Positions 11,338-24,171 of a stretch of DNA of 64,000 nucleotides are shown here, one piece after another. The stretch's first letter is position 1; every line of letters starts with the position of its first letter. Made by a program: the position numbers and the translations under genes. Origin of the DNA: Gamsiella multidivaricata (taxonomy: Eukaryota > Mortierellomycota > Mortierellomycetes > Mortierellales > Mortierellaceae); NCBI RefSeq assembly GCF_025024155.1, contig NW_026251723.1, positions 124,001 to 188,000 on the forward strand. Reading direction: 5' to 3'. The notes under the pieces are model-generated. The model searched no databases. It was given only the letters and a program-made list of their open reading frames with translations, and was not told the DNA's origin.

Positions 11338-14300
11338 ATGGCGCATCAGAGCCAGAGTTCCCAGAGCAGCAGTGGCAATGCCTCGCACCACCTGCAGCGC
11401 CAGCTACACCACTACCAGATTAAGCAGCACCAGCACCAGCACCAGCACCAATTGCAACCCCCACACTCTCTTCATCTGCACCACCATTGGGACTCGCCCA
11501 CGCATGACACAGCTACACTGCAAACAGCATCCATTTCCTCCCAGTCCAGATATGATACCCTGCAGCCCTCAATCACCTCCTCCACCTCGGCTTCCTCACA
11601 CCAGTCTCACATCAGTAGCAGTGGTGGATCCAGCTTCTTCAAGCAACATCATCACAACAGCAGTGGCGGAAGTACCAATAGCCAAAGCAGCACACATCAT
11701 CATCACGGCAAGCACAGTAAGCACGGCAAGCGCGGAAGCCTGAACAAGGACGATCGGCCAACCCAACAGCACCAGCAGATCAGTGGCGGGATTAGCACCA
11801 CAGCTCACGACCGGCCCTCGATCCAACAGACAGTCAATTCGATTCCCCCGATGCTTCAGCACGACAGCAATAACGGCGACGCAGGGGATGCCATGATAGG
11901 TGGCGACTTGGATATGGGCGAGAGTGATGTGCTCCAGGAATGGCTCCAGAAGCGGTCGACGTCGCTTCAATTGGTGTGGAAACGGCGGTGGTGTGTTCTG
12001 CGGGATGACAAGCTTTACTTTTATCGATCAAATGTAAGTATAACAAAAAAAATAATGGAGCAATTCTTTTCTATTTTGAGTCCATGCTGTGTGGTATCTA
12101 CATTTTTACACGTTGACTGGAGTTGTCATGCAATAGTTCGTGACATCTGGCGCAAAGTATCTTCTTTTTTTCTTTTTTGATTCATGCATGAATGGGGTGT
12201 AATGGTGGCCAAGAACTAGTTGTTTGCTGCATGCGCGGAGAAGGAAAAAAAAAAAAAAAGGAATTTCGCACCCAGATGACAATGCTCATGCATCTCATGA
12301 GAAAATATCCACACTCGAAAGTAGCCAGCTGTGGTGTTAACAATTTGATGTTTTTTAATTCATGTTGTGTCTCCTTCCATAGACGGATACGAAACCATTG
12401 GGGGTCTTGAACCTGGCAGAGTACTCGATCCTCGCCTTCGGCGCAGAAATCTCTCGCAAGTCCAAATTCACCATTCGGTTGTCGTCCCCCGACCCGATCC
12501 CACACCAGCATCAGCATCATCTGTTTCATACGGAGACGGCTCAGTCGCTCCAGAATTGGGTCTATGCGCTCCAGGTCCATATCAACCGGGCGACGGCAAC
12601 CTGGGCAGCCATGACTATGGCCTCTGGTTCTACGGGGCTAGGATTGCAAATGACGAACCAGAGACAGGCATCCGCAGGTAGGGAGCAGTCTATTATCGAT
12701 AAAGTACTCGACCGACTCCAACTGGAGGGCTCGGCACCCTCGGATATGAATGATGCAAGTGCGCTGACGACGGCTGCATACCAGAATTCGAGGGCATCTC
12801 AACCACCAGTATCGGCATCGTCAACAGCGTCAATGGGGACCGCAGGGGCAGCACAGGGGCAGCTTCCGTACCTCTCATCGAATTTCCCACAGTCGTACGA
12901 GGATAACAATGACACTTGGTCGTCAACCTCGTCCATGCCGAATACTAGTACCAACACCAGCTCCAACCTCGAGTATATCTTTACGCTGAACCAGCAGAAC
13001 CAACAGCCGTTGCAAATGAAATCGAGTATGGATTCCACCCGCGATCTGTACCAGGCGCAGCATAGTCCTGTGGGTCCACAGCCTAGTGGCAATTCGGGAA
13101 CACAGTTGAACTACGCAGGGAGCTATAGCAGCAGCAATGGATATCCTGGTGGATCGAGCCTTTCGGAACAGCAATCCAATATGTCTGAGACCAACAGGTC
13201 GTCATTGCAGTCGATAGAGAACCAAGGAAGGACGAGTTTGCAGCAGCAGCGAGCGGCAGCCCAAGGCCATGGGTTCCACGCAGGATCATCCTCGACGAAC
13301 AGCTTCATGCATCAACAACAGAGTCCGCACGTGTATCCGGTACGATCCAGCGTTCACTCTAGTGTCTCTATGGACAACAGTAAGTATTTCATCGCTGTCA
13401 TTCGTTAACTTGCTTATCATTTGATGAATGCTAACAGTTTTCACGTGCTGTGAAACCTATTCTTAGGTGCTGCTTCTTCTGCAGCGGGATCGCCCTATTC
13501 GTCCCCGGTATTGGCATCACAATCCCAAGGAGTGTTCAACAATGGTCCAGGTAATAGCATCCCATCCTCGCCTCGAACGTTTTACAGAGTTTTGGAGAAC
13601 AGCTCCCCGAAGCGCGCAGAGAGTATAGGGTCCTCGACATCGGTTTCGACGATCGCGTCCTCGGGAGATGTCTCGACGATCAACGATCTTGCCTCGGACA
13701 ATGGGCTCGGTACGACGGCCACAACAGAGTCCAATCAGGGTAAATCCAGTGGGAATAGCCATGGCGCCATGCTGCTGGGATTGGTCACGGGTGGGAAGTA
13801 CAAGAAGGAGAAGGAGAGGCGGGTACATAGCAGCGCCAGTTCTAGTCACAGCGGAAGCGGGAGTGCCAGTAGTCCGGCGTTGAAGCTGTTTTCTTCAGGA
13901 GTCTGTTCCTTCAGTGGATGTACTCAGCCGGCGAAGACGTGCACGTTCCACAGCAAGAGATGTCGACAGGAGAATCCGAAGAAGAACAAGAACAAGGACA
14001 AATGTAACGACAAGGACAAGGATGAGGGTAAGAAGCTGAAAAAGTTCTGGTCCGGAGCCGATAAGAATCATACCCAAGGGAGTTCCTCCGCCATCGTCTC
14101 GCCGCTCTTCAACAGCGATGGCACACCTCTGACGTTCTCTGGCCAAAAGTCGAGCAAAGGAATAATGTCGTCGAAATCGATGTCGTCCTTACTGAAGGGT
14201 GGCGAGTTTGTGCTGGAGGCACATCCTGTGCCGGTCCCGTCAAACCATATGCTAAGCCTATTGTCCTCGCCAACAAGAAGACGATCGCCTTCGGTCTCTG

Positions 14301-14351
14301 TGGTGGATGATGCATTGGTGGCGACCCAACTACAACAGCTACAGCGGCAGC

Positions 14352-14386
<35 letters not shown>

Positions 14387-17300
14387 AAAATCCAGCAGTT
14401 ATACAGCCTGGATCCGATCCCACAAGCAACAGGTGTTCAGCTCGTACAACCGCGAACACCGCCAACAACAGCACCAACGAAGGCTTTGCCGCCACCACCG
14501 CCTCGCGCGACGTCTTCGGCATCGAACCATCGTCCTCATCCTCACGACAAGGAGTCGCTCAGCCTTAGCAAGAAGATGGGTCTGCAGATCGGAGGCGACT
14601 TTGGAGCGCTCGACAAAACTGGATTGGCAGGGGCGACCATGGACGGCAATTTCTTTGTGGCGAACCATCATAGGACGATGCAAAAGCTCCAGGTGATGCA
14701 GAACTGGAAGAACCAGCCCACTGGGCCCTTGCCCGCTGTTCCTGGAACGTCGCGGTCGCCGCAGCCGCAGGGTCAGCAACCACAACAGCAGCATGAGCAA
14801 GTTGAGCTTCAAAAACAACAAGATCCAAGACAGTCGCACCAGCAGCAACAACAGCACCAGCAGCACCAACAACAGCACCAGCAGCACCAACAACAGCACC
14901 ACCACCAGCAACAGCAAACGCAGACGCAGACAAATCTTTATAACGGTGGTGTATCGCGTCATATTGTTGCACCAGACGAGCTCGCGCTCGCGATCGAACA
15001 GGAGGCCGAAGAGATGCGGCGACAACAGGCGCAGGACAAGGAAGCCCAGCGAAACCGACCGACCTCGATGATCAAGGGCAATGGGTATCAGTCTTTGCCG
15101 ATCCATCTGTCATCGCTCTCAACCGTCTCGGAAACATCGACCTTAACGGACGGTGGGGATTCGCTTGGGACGAGTCAGTTCAGTTCCCCGAGGGAGCGAC
15201 AGGCTGCGGACCGGATCATTAGCAGCCAGGAGCAGTTGGCCTATGGGAGTCCAGCGGATCAGGAGGCGATCGAGGATCAGAGGAGTCCGATTTCGGGAAT
15301 TACTTCGGCACAGCATACGCTGAGTCCGACACCTACGTCTCCGCTGCCGCCTACATTATCGCACAATCTCTCAGAGTCTAGCACAGCAACGACAGCAAGT
15401 GGGAACGAGAAGACGAATGGTGGCTATGGAAGTTCGTACTCGACGCCGTTGTCGGCGGGATCTTCTGAGGTCTCGTCTCCGGGATCGTATCTAGCATCGT
15501 TGAACAAGAATCATCATCATCCGATGGAGCTTAAGACACCGCCGCCGTATACGCAGCAGCAGTATGAGCAGCAGGCGAGATTGCCAGCATCGCCGCTGTC
15601 GTCACTTCTGGGGGAGAGGCAAGATTTCTTGACCACGTCGTTACCGCCGCCAAAACGGCACAGGGTCGCGTCCCAGGGAAGTTCTGCTTCGGGCAATGGA
15701 GGTGGGGTAGATTCGCGAATGCTATACCAAGGTGGACCGCCGAGGCGTAGTTCCGCGGCTGCTGCGGTGACGCTTTCGACAACTGGAGCGGACGCCGTGA
15801 ATGGGCAGGATGCTTTGAAGTCAACGAGCGGAGAAAATTCTGGAATGGTGCGACCAGCCTACATGACAAGGCGACAGTCGTCCTCGCCGGTGATGATCCG
15901 ATTGAGCGAGCATGGGGCGCAGAATATTTCACCGCTTTTGAGCACTGGGGCGACAAGGACGTTTGTAGGCGACGCGCCTGAGATCCGCAGGCCAGGACTG
16001 ACACCGATCTCGTCACCGGCGGGATCGACGTTCTCGACATCGACAGCGTCATCCTCGTTGTGCTCGTTTATCACGGCGAGGTATATCGGAGCGGAACAAC
16101 ATGCCGAGGAGCATTTGGCAGAAGACCATGTGTTGACGCTCAGTGAAGAGGAAGGTGGTGTGCTCACATCGTCGTCGAGGAATAGGAATTTTCAGAGCAA
16201 GACTTCGCTGTTGGCGGCTGTGATGCCCGCAGAGGGATCGGTTCTGGGATCGCCGGCGTCGAAATCGATGATACATACGCATTTTTCAGAGTCGCTGACG
16301 ATGTCTAGATTGAAGGACACCGAGCAGGCAGGTCAGGATGGTGCAGTTTCCGGAGACAAGACATCGACAACAGCAGCGGCAGCAGCATCAGCGGATGATG
16401 AGGAACAGCGACAAGAAAGAGATGGCATCTCGCATTTTTCGACAGCTACGAACCAACCTCGTGGCCCTTCTTCATCTAGCAAGGACCCTCATCATCTCCA
16501 TCAAGTCGCACCCAAACGGATGATGCTTCACCCCGCGGCCTCGTTTGTTTTCCCAGCACCATCCGTGGCAAGATCCAAATACACCACCGCGAATGGTCGC
16601 CCACTCTCTTCATCATCGGTCGATTCCTTCTACAGCGATGACGTATCCGAATCTGAAGGTGCTGCCGAGGCCAGTGTGCCACAGAGCGAACACAGTTCCA
16701 GAGGCGGATCACCCGTGCTCTCACCTCATGCGCATGCACTTCATGCGGCCGCGGCGTTTGAATTGTATCCTGGCCTAAGGAAACTGTCATTGTTCACTGC
16801 GGCGCATGGGGGACATCCACCTCCAGCGTTGTTGGGTAGTCGGAAGGGGAGTGCCGGGTCGACATCGACGGCGGCGTACACGGAGGCCGATGAGCAGGAG
16901 GAGGAAGAGGATGACTGGAATGACGAGGATTGGGCCGGGAATTTGAAGAGTACGAGGAAGTTGAAGGAGCCCCCGGTGGCGATGATGGCGAGAAGGAGGA
17001 TGAGTCTGCCGATGACCTCGTCCCCCTTGGTCACCGCGGTTTCGTCAGCGTCTGAATCCGTCGGTTTGGACACGGACACGAACGCGAATGCAGATGCTTC
17101 GGCTACAGTCCCTGCGAATGTTACTGCAGCTACCCGACCAACGGGTCTTCCGGCGCCGGAGTACGACGCGTCAGAGCTGTTTGTCTCGACAGTATCGGAT
17201 CAACCTGCAACATTGCCGCCCGCATCTCCACCGGCGGTCCCACCGCGCTCGCCCCACAGGAGTGCGCCGAATTCGCCGACGAATGAGAGGGGATTGAAAT

Positions 17301-17422
17301 CGCCACGGTCGATGCAGTATCTTCAGAGCGCTCCGAAAGGGGCGTTGCCGCCAGTACCGGTGATTCCGAGTGCTCATGCCAATTGGAGTGGTCAAAGTGG
17401 TAGTAGTGGTGGGGAGAAGTGA
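11338..17422 (+). CDS. Large PH-domain protein with long disordered, Gln-rich region
   Basis: Predicted cytosolic or cortical scaffold, 1882 residues in three exons: 11338-12033, 12383-13379, 13467-17422 (introns phase 0 and phase 1). The first 195 residues are Ser/His/Gln-rich. A pleckstrin-homology domain spans about 198-305: EWLQKRSTSLQLVWKRRWCVL, DDKLYFYRSN, the intron, then PLGVLNLAEYSILAF and SLQNWVYALQVHINRA, ending in the expected C-terminal helix with a Trp. PH domains bind phosphoinositides or proteins. The rest is almost entirely low complexity: a pure Gln run (codons near 14356-14385), a Gln/His block near 14840-14930, many Ser-Pro and Pro-rich SH3-ligand-like stretches (PPASPPAVPPRSPHR). 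A small cluster of Cys/His at about 711-730 (GVCSFSGCTQPAKTC then FHSKRC) is followed by a Lys-rich tract. PH plus proline-rich tails occurs in fungal polarity scaffolds, but no specific orthologue is claimed. Confidence 0.9.
14359..14385 (+). repeat. CAG trinucleotide repeat encoding polyGln
   Basis: About nine consecutive CAG codons preceded by CGGCAGCGG units inside the PH-domain gene. A second, less regular Gln/His tract of CAGCACCAACAA-type units is at about 14839-14925. Length variation between strains would change only the disordered region. Confidence 0.9.
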
Positions 17423-17444
17423 GAGGGAGAGTAGTGGAAGGAGT

Positions 17445-17480
<36 letters not shown>

Positions 17481-20400
17481 GCGATGCAGCACCATGTATA
17501 CTATAGAAGAAAGAGGAGGAGGAGGAGTATGAGTAACTTGTATTAAAACGCACTAATTTCCGTCGTCATAAGCATAAGGAAGGAACAGAAGAGTGTTGTG
17601 GTGCAAAAAAAAAATTGACAGGTTTCTAGATCTTTAGAATGATAGTCTACGCGACTAAACGCGTATTTCCATCATCGTAAACAAACATCGAGATGCAACC
17701 CAGCTGGCTTTTTTTTTTTTTTTCTGGAGATGAATAGTCGACGCGAAAAGAGTAGATGTTTGCTATAGGATACATACACTCCATTCGGTCCTAATCAACG
17801 GCATGCGGCTTGGATGCTTGTCCAAATGGAGAATTTTGAAAAAAAAATGCGGGGTAGAGACGGCCCCAGCTGTGGGAATGTCGACTCTGTTCAGCTGCTT
17901 TGTTATCACAAATGCAGTAAACAAAACAACGGGCTCCATTGGACGGTTGTCAGTTGAATAAGGTTTTTGTTTATGTTTATGCTTTGTTTGGGGGTGTGGA
18001 TTTTTTGGCCGGATGAATGGGATGCAGACCCGAGAGGATGGTACGACTGGAGTAGACGGAGTGAGAAGGATGTGGAAGTGCGGAGGGAGGAGGAGGGGCT
18101 ACATCACAGGGTCATGTAGTTCACCTGGCATACATTCAATGCTCACGAACATAAAAACTGGGGAAATAGGGGGAGCGATACGACACCCTGACATCTCTCT
18201 ACCACTGGAGATAATCAGGCGGACGTTTCGGTATACTTTACTGGCGCTAGGACACAAGTCCTCTATCTAAGCATTTTGCGGGGTAATTTAAGAGAAAAAC
18301 AGTGCAAGAAGGTAGGTTGGTCTATCGACCTGTTTTTTTCGGGAGGAAGGTCTAGGCAAAAATGAAGGAGAGATGATTGCTTGCAGCTGCTGCTGGTGGT
18401 GCTCCTCTTGCGCTGGACAGACTAATGTTATTCCCAGGAAGTGCTTTAAACACATGTCTGTCAGTGCTGCATCGCCCAGGCTCTCGAATGAGATTGTATA
18501 CACGCCATTTGATGCGCACTAGCATGGGGGGGGGGGAAGATCCTCATGGGAAACAACAAAAATTCATCGAACCTCGGCCTTTTTCTATCGAACAAAGCAA
18601 AACAAAACAAAAAAAAGAAGAAAAACAAAAAAGAGCAACGCTAACGGAAATAATCATAGGTGAGAAAGAGAGAAAGAGAGACAGGGACAGGGGCACGAGA
18701 GAGATGAGTGCTTTTTGGTTTTTTTTTCCCCTTTAGCATCCAATAATCCCACGATGAACTTTTCCACGCCTGTTTCACGCACAAGACAACATCAAAAATG
18801 CATTTTTGCTTCTTTCTGTCCGGCTCCACTCAGTAGTTCCCCGAAATTTCTTATTTCCTGCTCCGCTGGAAGAGCATGCGGCCGCTAAAGACGGAGCTGG
18901 AATCAAGTTCATTCTTTTGCAGTCCAGGTTCTGGAAGGAAGGGGGAAGTGGCGGCTGTTCGCTGCTCAGGGACTTTCTTGCCTTTTTGAGTATGAGCGAG
19001 TGCGGGGAATAGAGCGGTGACTGAAAAAGGAGGAAAGGATTCGGAGAACCAGAACCAGAACGTAGAGAAAATTCAAATCGACCTTAGTAATGCGAGGGGG
19101 AAGATTTTTTTTTAGAGGGCGGTAATGCAACTTAAGGCGACGGCGATCATCTTCTCTCATCCACTCGCTCCTTCACTCGCACTCGCACAACATGCGGGTG
19201 GAATAGGATAGAGACCTCAGGATATGTGTGTGTACAGTGCGTTACAGGGAGACCTTCAGCCTTTTGAACAAAAGAGATTGGGCAGAGCGGTGAGGAGCCG
19301 GGGGACACAAGGAGGAACAGAGCGCCATGGGATAGGGTGATGTGGAAAGAGTAGGAAGAGAAGTCAGCCAATAGCATCCATTCCATTTCTCCGTGCATGT
19401 TTGTTTGTATTTGGATGCCGTTCGTTTACAGCCCATTGTACAATCCAGAGGAGAACTGAAAAAGCGGCAAACGAACAAGTCAGTCGACTAAATGAAGTCT
19501 ATAACATACGAGAGCATTTAAGGTTTTCTCAGAAAATGCTTGCGTGGCGTACGTCCGAAGAAATACATGTAGACCAGCAAATGTAGGACTAAGAGAAGGC
19601 GAAGAAGGGATGCGGACAAAACTGTGCCTCTATGCTCTCATGTCGAAGCGGAGGAGTACAAAGAGATACTTTTTAGTAAGTATGCGAAATCAGGACTCTC
19701 TTTCTCCTCAAGTGAATCCTATGCCGCCCCCCGCAGCAGCAGGTGCACATGAGTAAGAAAGAAAAGCCCGCATGGCCTACAAGAAGCGGTGTACATTTTC
19801 TATGGGCTGGAGAAAGAAGGCATTTTCCGGCATCCATCTCCAGAGCGAATGAACTAGCTACGAGGAAATGAAACGCTAGAGGTGTAGGCGTTTGGTCATC
19901 CTGGTAAAACGAATAAAAAGGAGGATTTTTGCTTGTCCGTGGAACTTTCATTTCAGGCACCGGGAACCACGTTTGCGTCTGATTGCAAAATGGTGTAAAC
20001 AAAAAAAAAAAAAAAAAATGGGGGGTAGAAACTCAACCACAATGTACACATGAAGGTCCCATGTAGCTCCTTTCTCACCCATCTTCCTGTGAAAGAGAAG
20101 CAACGATAAGGGCGTCGTATAGACACATGAGTATTATGAACCATCATTTTTGTTGTTGTTTGCTTACCTGTAATTTTGCGTTGAGTGGAGCGCATTTTGT
20201 TCATGTATGCCGCTCACTAGACCCTGTTGTCCAATCGATAGCGCTCCTTGGCCAGAGAAGTTAAGCGTGTGCATATTCGCCGTGGTGATCCCTTCTCCAA
20301 AAAAAAGAAAGCAGCCAACCATTGTGTCCGATGGAGCACCATGGGGGCGTCTTCTGGGTTGAGAGTGCAGCAGCAACAGCCAATCAGACTGCATGACCGG

Positions 20401-20855
20401 CATTAGATCCTTCTTCGCTGCTCATGCGAAGAGAGGGGACAAGAAACTTGCACTGTGGTGCGATATGAGGGTGTATACAAAACCCAGAGAGCAGTGCATA
20501 CACCAAATAGCATACACATGCTAACAGACGGTTATTTTCGAATACTATATCCTTACTCAATGGCCGTGAAGAAGCACACGATCATCTTGTTCTTAAAGAA
20601 ATGAAATAAGCAAGCAGGACGTTAAAAAGTTGATTATGTCTCCTCTCTCTTTAGACTACTCATACGGCGGGCTAGTTTGTTTGTATCTCACAAACACATA
20701 CCAAGTATATCAAAAATGCCTTTTGGCTTATTATTGGATTTGCTTATTGTATTCGTCCTCAGCCTCTAGGCCCTGTCCAAAGGGATTCCTTTCTCGCATT
20801 GTGCATGTAGTGTAGATTAGACTAGTACGCTGTATTCGCTATCAGAGCCATTGCC
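17423..20855. other. Gene-poor intergenic region
   Basis: Starts with a T32 run (17448-17479) 25 bp after the PH-gene stop, then 3.4 kb of AT/GC-mixed sequence with several homopolymer runs. All ORFs here are under 120 codons, overlap on both strands and show no domain or compositional signal. I see no gene, RNA or repeat that I can support. Confidence 0.5.
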
Positions 20856-20862
20856 TATAAAA
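20856..20862 (+). promoter_or_regulatory. TATA box of CNT2
   Basis: TATAAAA in the context GCCTATAAAACGG, about 140 bp before the ATG at 20997, followed by T- and CT-rich leader sequence. Confidence 0.65.
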
Positions 20863-20996
20863 CGGCCCTCCACCTCTTTTTTTTTTTTTTTTTCTCTCCT
20901 CGGCTTGATTCTTTCGTCCGCTTCTCTGCTTCCTCTTCTCCCTCTGCCCCTTTTCAACAAGGCACATACCTCTCCCTCCCCTGCTCCTTCTCCAAA

Positions 20997-23264
20997 ATGT
21001 CGTCTGAACAAGTCGAGCACAAGAGAGACACTCCAGCGCCACTGGAGCATGTTATCTCGCACAGCACTAAGGTCGAGACGTCTTCGCAGGAGAGCATCGA
21101 CGAGAAGGACCAGACTCTCTTTCAGCGTCGTCCCACCACCGAGGAGGGACTTGTGGATGAGAAGGCCCCTGTCCAGGATGCTGAGGATAACAAGAAGGTC
21201 TTCGGATTGCACCAGAGACGCTTCAGACAGCTTTCGCACTTGGTCTTCTGGTTGTGCTTCACAGGTACGGTTCAAGTTCTGATGTGGATGGCTAGCACCC
21301 TTACTCAGCAAGGGAAAGGAGAAAAAAGAAAGAGCAATCAGATCAATCGCAATGGCAGTGCAGCGTGGAATGTTATGCAGTGCTATGACATGGGTTATCG
21401 ACGGGAAGTTATCCGGCGTCGTTCACTCTTGTTGGCCAACAGGGTCGCTTGGGTTTGTTTGTGTTTGTTGACGACGTCCTTGGGTTTTATTCGCCGTGGC
21501 AGTGGCCTGGGAATTTATGTGAGCGAGAGAACAGGCGAGGAGGGGAAATAAGGTGGCCAAAGACGCGCTGAGAAAAAAGACCCCCGCGATTCAGCTTGAC
21601 AGATCCCATGCTGATGCCATTAGCATCGGCATGAGGATGCCTTTGACATCATCCCTTCATCCTGGTTGCAGCGAAGCGAGTGTGAGAGGTTTTTGCGGGC
21701 ATCCAAACCCCTCTTTCCCCCCAAAGCCCTGAACGCTTCTGACAAACGCACGGCGTTTCTTTTCCCCTTGATAGCTTTCCTGATTGCTGCCATCATCTTG
21801 AATAAGAACGGCCCCATTTCGGTCCTTGCCGTCGCCTATGGCTTCACCACCCTGTACCTGATCGCGGCCCATACTCCCGACCGCACCTTTGCCCGCCCCA
21901 CACATGCCATCTGGAACATGGGTGCCGGCGTTGCCAGCAAGCTTCCTCTCAGAGTCCGCCAGATCGTCGGTTACGGTATCTTCCCGGTTGCTTTGCTCCT
22001 CACCGCCGTTGTCCGCGCCGACAACGAACACGGCACCCGCGTGCAGCGCATCATCTCTCTCTGCGGATTGCTCATCTTTCTCCTTGCCCTCTATGCCACC
22101 TCGCGCAACCGCAAGTTGATCCACTGGCCCACCGTCGCAACCGGTATCGGTCTCCAGTTCTTCTTGGGTCTCTTCGTTATTCGCACTTACATCGGTCAAA
22201 CCATCTTCTCGTACATCGGAGGCTTCATGGCCACCTTCTTGGGCTTCTCTTCCAACGGAATCGGTTTCGTTGTCGGCGATGATTTCATGAAGTTGTACGG
22301 CTCCTCGTTCTTGATCGGCGTCTTGCCCGCCATTATCTTCTTCGGTGCCGTCATCCAAGTCTTGTACTACTGGAATGTTATCCAGACTGCCATTGGTGCC
22401 ATGGGCAAGATCATCGTCTATCTCTTTGAGATTTCCGGTGTCGAGGTCGTCGCTGCTTGCGCTGCTCCTTTTGTTGGCATGTCCGAGTCCGCTATGCTGG
22501 TTGGCCCTTACCTCGAGCACGCCACCAACGCCGAGATTCACCAAGTCATGGCTTCTGGATTCGCCACCATCTCTGGATCTGTGTACCTGGGTCTTGTCGG
22601 ATTCGGTGCTTCGCCCACTCACTTGATCACCTGCTGCATCATGTCCGTGCCCTGCGCCATTGTCACCTCAAAGATGCGCTACCCCGAGGAGGAGGTTCCC
22701 CTGACCCGCGGTAAGGCCATCACTCTGGAGCGTCCCGATGCCGAGGATTCCTTTGTCCACGCTCTCGCCAACGGTTCGATCTTGGGTATGCAGCTCTGCA
22801 TTGTCATCGCTGCCGTGTTGATCGGTTTCTTGTCCCTGCTCGGATGCGCCAACTATGTCCTCAACTGGGTCTTCCTATTCTTGGGCGTCACTGACTTGAG
22901 CATCCAGCGCGTTCTCGGATGGTTCTTCTATCCCTTCGCCTGGATCTTGGGTATCCCCTCCGCGGATGTGTACGAGTCGTCGAAGATGATGGGTATCAAG
23001 TTTGTCTTGAACGAGTTTGTCGCCTTTGCCGGTGCCCAGTCCGACGGCTTCTTCACCGAGGCCTATTCGGCCCGTGCCCAGTTGTTGGCCACCTTTGCTT
23101 GCTGCTCCTTTGCCAACCCCTCATCCCTGGGTTCGCAGATCTCGCTCTTGGGCAAGATGGCCCCTAACCGTGCTGGTGACATTGCCCGTGTCTCGGTCTC
23201 GGCTATTCTTGCCGGTGCCCTGAGCACGATCATGTCCGCCTGCATTGCTGGCGTTGTTCTGTAA
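20997..23264 (+). CDS. Concentrative nucleoside transporter (CNT/SLC28 family), complete (CNT2)
   Basis: Cation-coupled nucleoside importer of the plasma membrane, 585 residues in two exons: 20997-21264 and 21775-23264. The 510-bp intron is phase 1; G + CT makes Ala and gives LCFTAFLIAAIILNK. The first 75 residues are a hydrophilic cytosolic tail rich in Glu and Lys, then membrane segments follow to the end. Family signatures: GVLPAIIFFGAVIQVLYYW, GVEVVAACAAPFVGMSESAM, ASGFATISGSVYLGL, MSVPCAIVTSKMRYPEEE, and the C-terminal GALSTIMSACIAGVVL. It is clearly paralogous to CNT1 at the left edge, in the same orientation about 19 kb away. Intron positions differ: the CNT1 intron site (after SK/SR) is unbroken here, and the intron here falls where CNT1 reads straight through. 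Confidence 0.96.
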
Positions 23265-23627
23265 AGACGCATATCTTGCTATTTCTTACTTCGCATTGTT
23301 GTATTTTTTTGCACAAAATGCCATATATCCTTTTTTATAGCTTTTTTCATTTTCTTTTCCTATGGTCGATTGATATAATGGGGAGGGTCATCAATCGATC
23401 GCGCCTGTGCTTTTATTAAAATACGCCCGCAATTCCAGCCCCATTTGTCGTAATAAGGGCAAATTACAACGCAACACATCTCGCTTCCTCGCATTTTTCT
23501 TAATATTGAATGTCAATACTGCTTTTTTGAAAGTGAAACAAATGGCCTCTCTCAATTGAAAAAAAAAAAAAAAAAGCGTTCAACGGATCGCGTCCACGCG
23601 CGCGAAGAGATAAAATTAGCCTTCCTT
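23265..23627. other. CNT2 3' flank
   Basis: AT-rich 3' UTR-like sequence, then an A17 run near 23560. No gene seen. It leads into the left end of the hAT-type element; the exact element boundary and target-site duplication could not be fixed. Confidence 0.5.
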
Positions 23628-23686
23628 GCTTCCAGGTGTTAAGGGGGTACGCGAGTGTTTGGTATAACCAGAAGAGGCAGAAGCCC
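23628..23686 (+). repeat. Outer terminal inverted repeat, left
   Basis: Reads from GCTTCCAGGTGTTAAGGGGG through AACCAGAAGAGGCAGAAG. It matches, with a few substitutions and small indels, the reverse complement of 27317-27372 (GCTTCCAGATGTTAAGGGGG at its outer end). Confidence 0.85.
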
Positions 23687-23877
23687 GAAAGCGCTAGGAC
23701 GACAAAAGAGCCCGTCGCATGCATATTCCTCGCTTCATGCCCATGTCCATAGTAGTCTGTCATAGGAGTCCTCATGTAGAGAAACTCAGTGCCTCGTGCT
23801 GGTGTGTTGCTCTGCTGTTTTTTAACTTGGTGTGCTAGCATGATTTAACTAAAAATTTCAGCTCACTTCCAGCCCGG

Positions 23878-23989
23878 AATCAGCACAGCCAGCACAACCA
23901 GCTCAAATTCAGCACGGCCAGCACCATTTCGCCTGCATGGTACAATACGATGCCCATGTATTCACGCATGCAATGCTATTACCCCGAGT

Positions 23990-24000
<11 letters not shown>
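23878..24000 (+). repeat. Inner (subterminal) inverted repeat block, left
   Basis: Contains short related motifs AGCACAGCCAGCACAACCAG and CTCAAATTCAGCACGGCCAG, then CACCATTTCGCCTGCATGG, then CAATGCTATTACCCCGAGT. The same order occurs inverted at 27062-27215. Such repeated subterminal motifs are known transposase-binding sites in hAT elements. Confidence 0.85.
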
Positions 24001-24025
<25 letters not shown>

Positions 24026-24171
24026 TGCATGCATTCTCTACTAATAGTGTCTCTTTACCGTTTCTTTTCTCCAACACCTGCCTCCACAGCTCACGGTTGT
24101 CTTTACTCTCTCACCTTTTCGATCTTCCACGCCTCACCAAGACTTTTATAAAAAAAAAAGAAGCCTCGAAC

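Noticed and set aside
14399..15106. Leu/Val-rich minus-strand ORFs over the PH gene
   Set aside because: They are the reverse of CAG/CAC-rich polyGln and polyHis codons, not membrane proteins.
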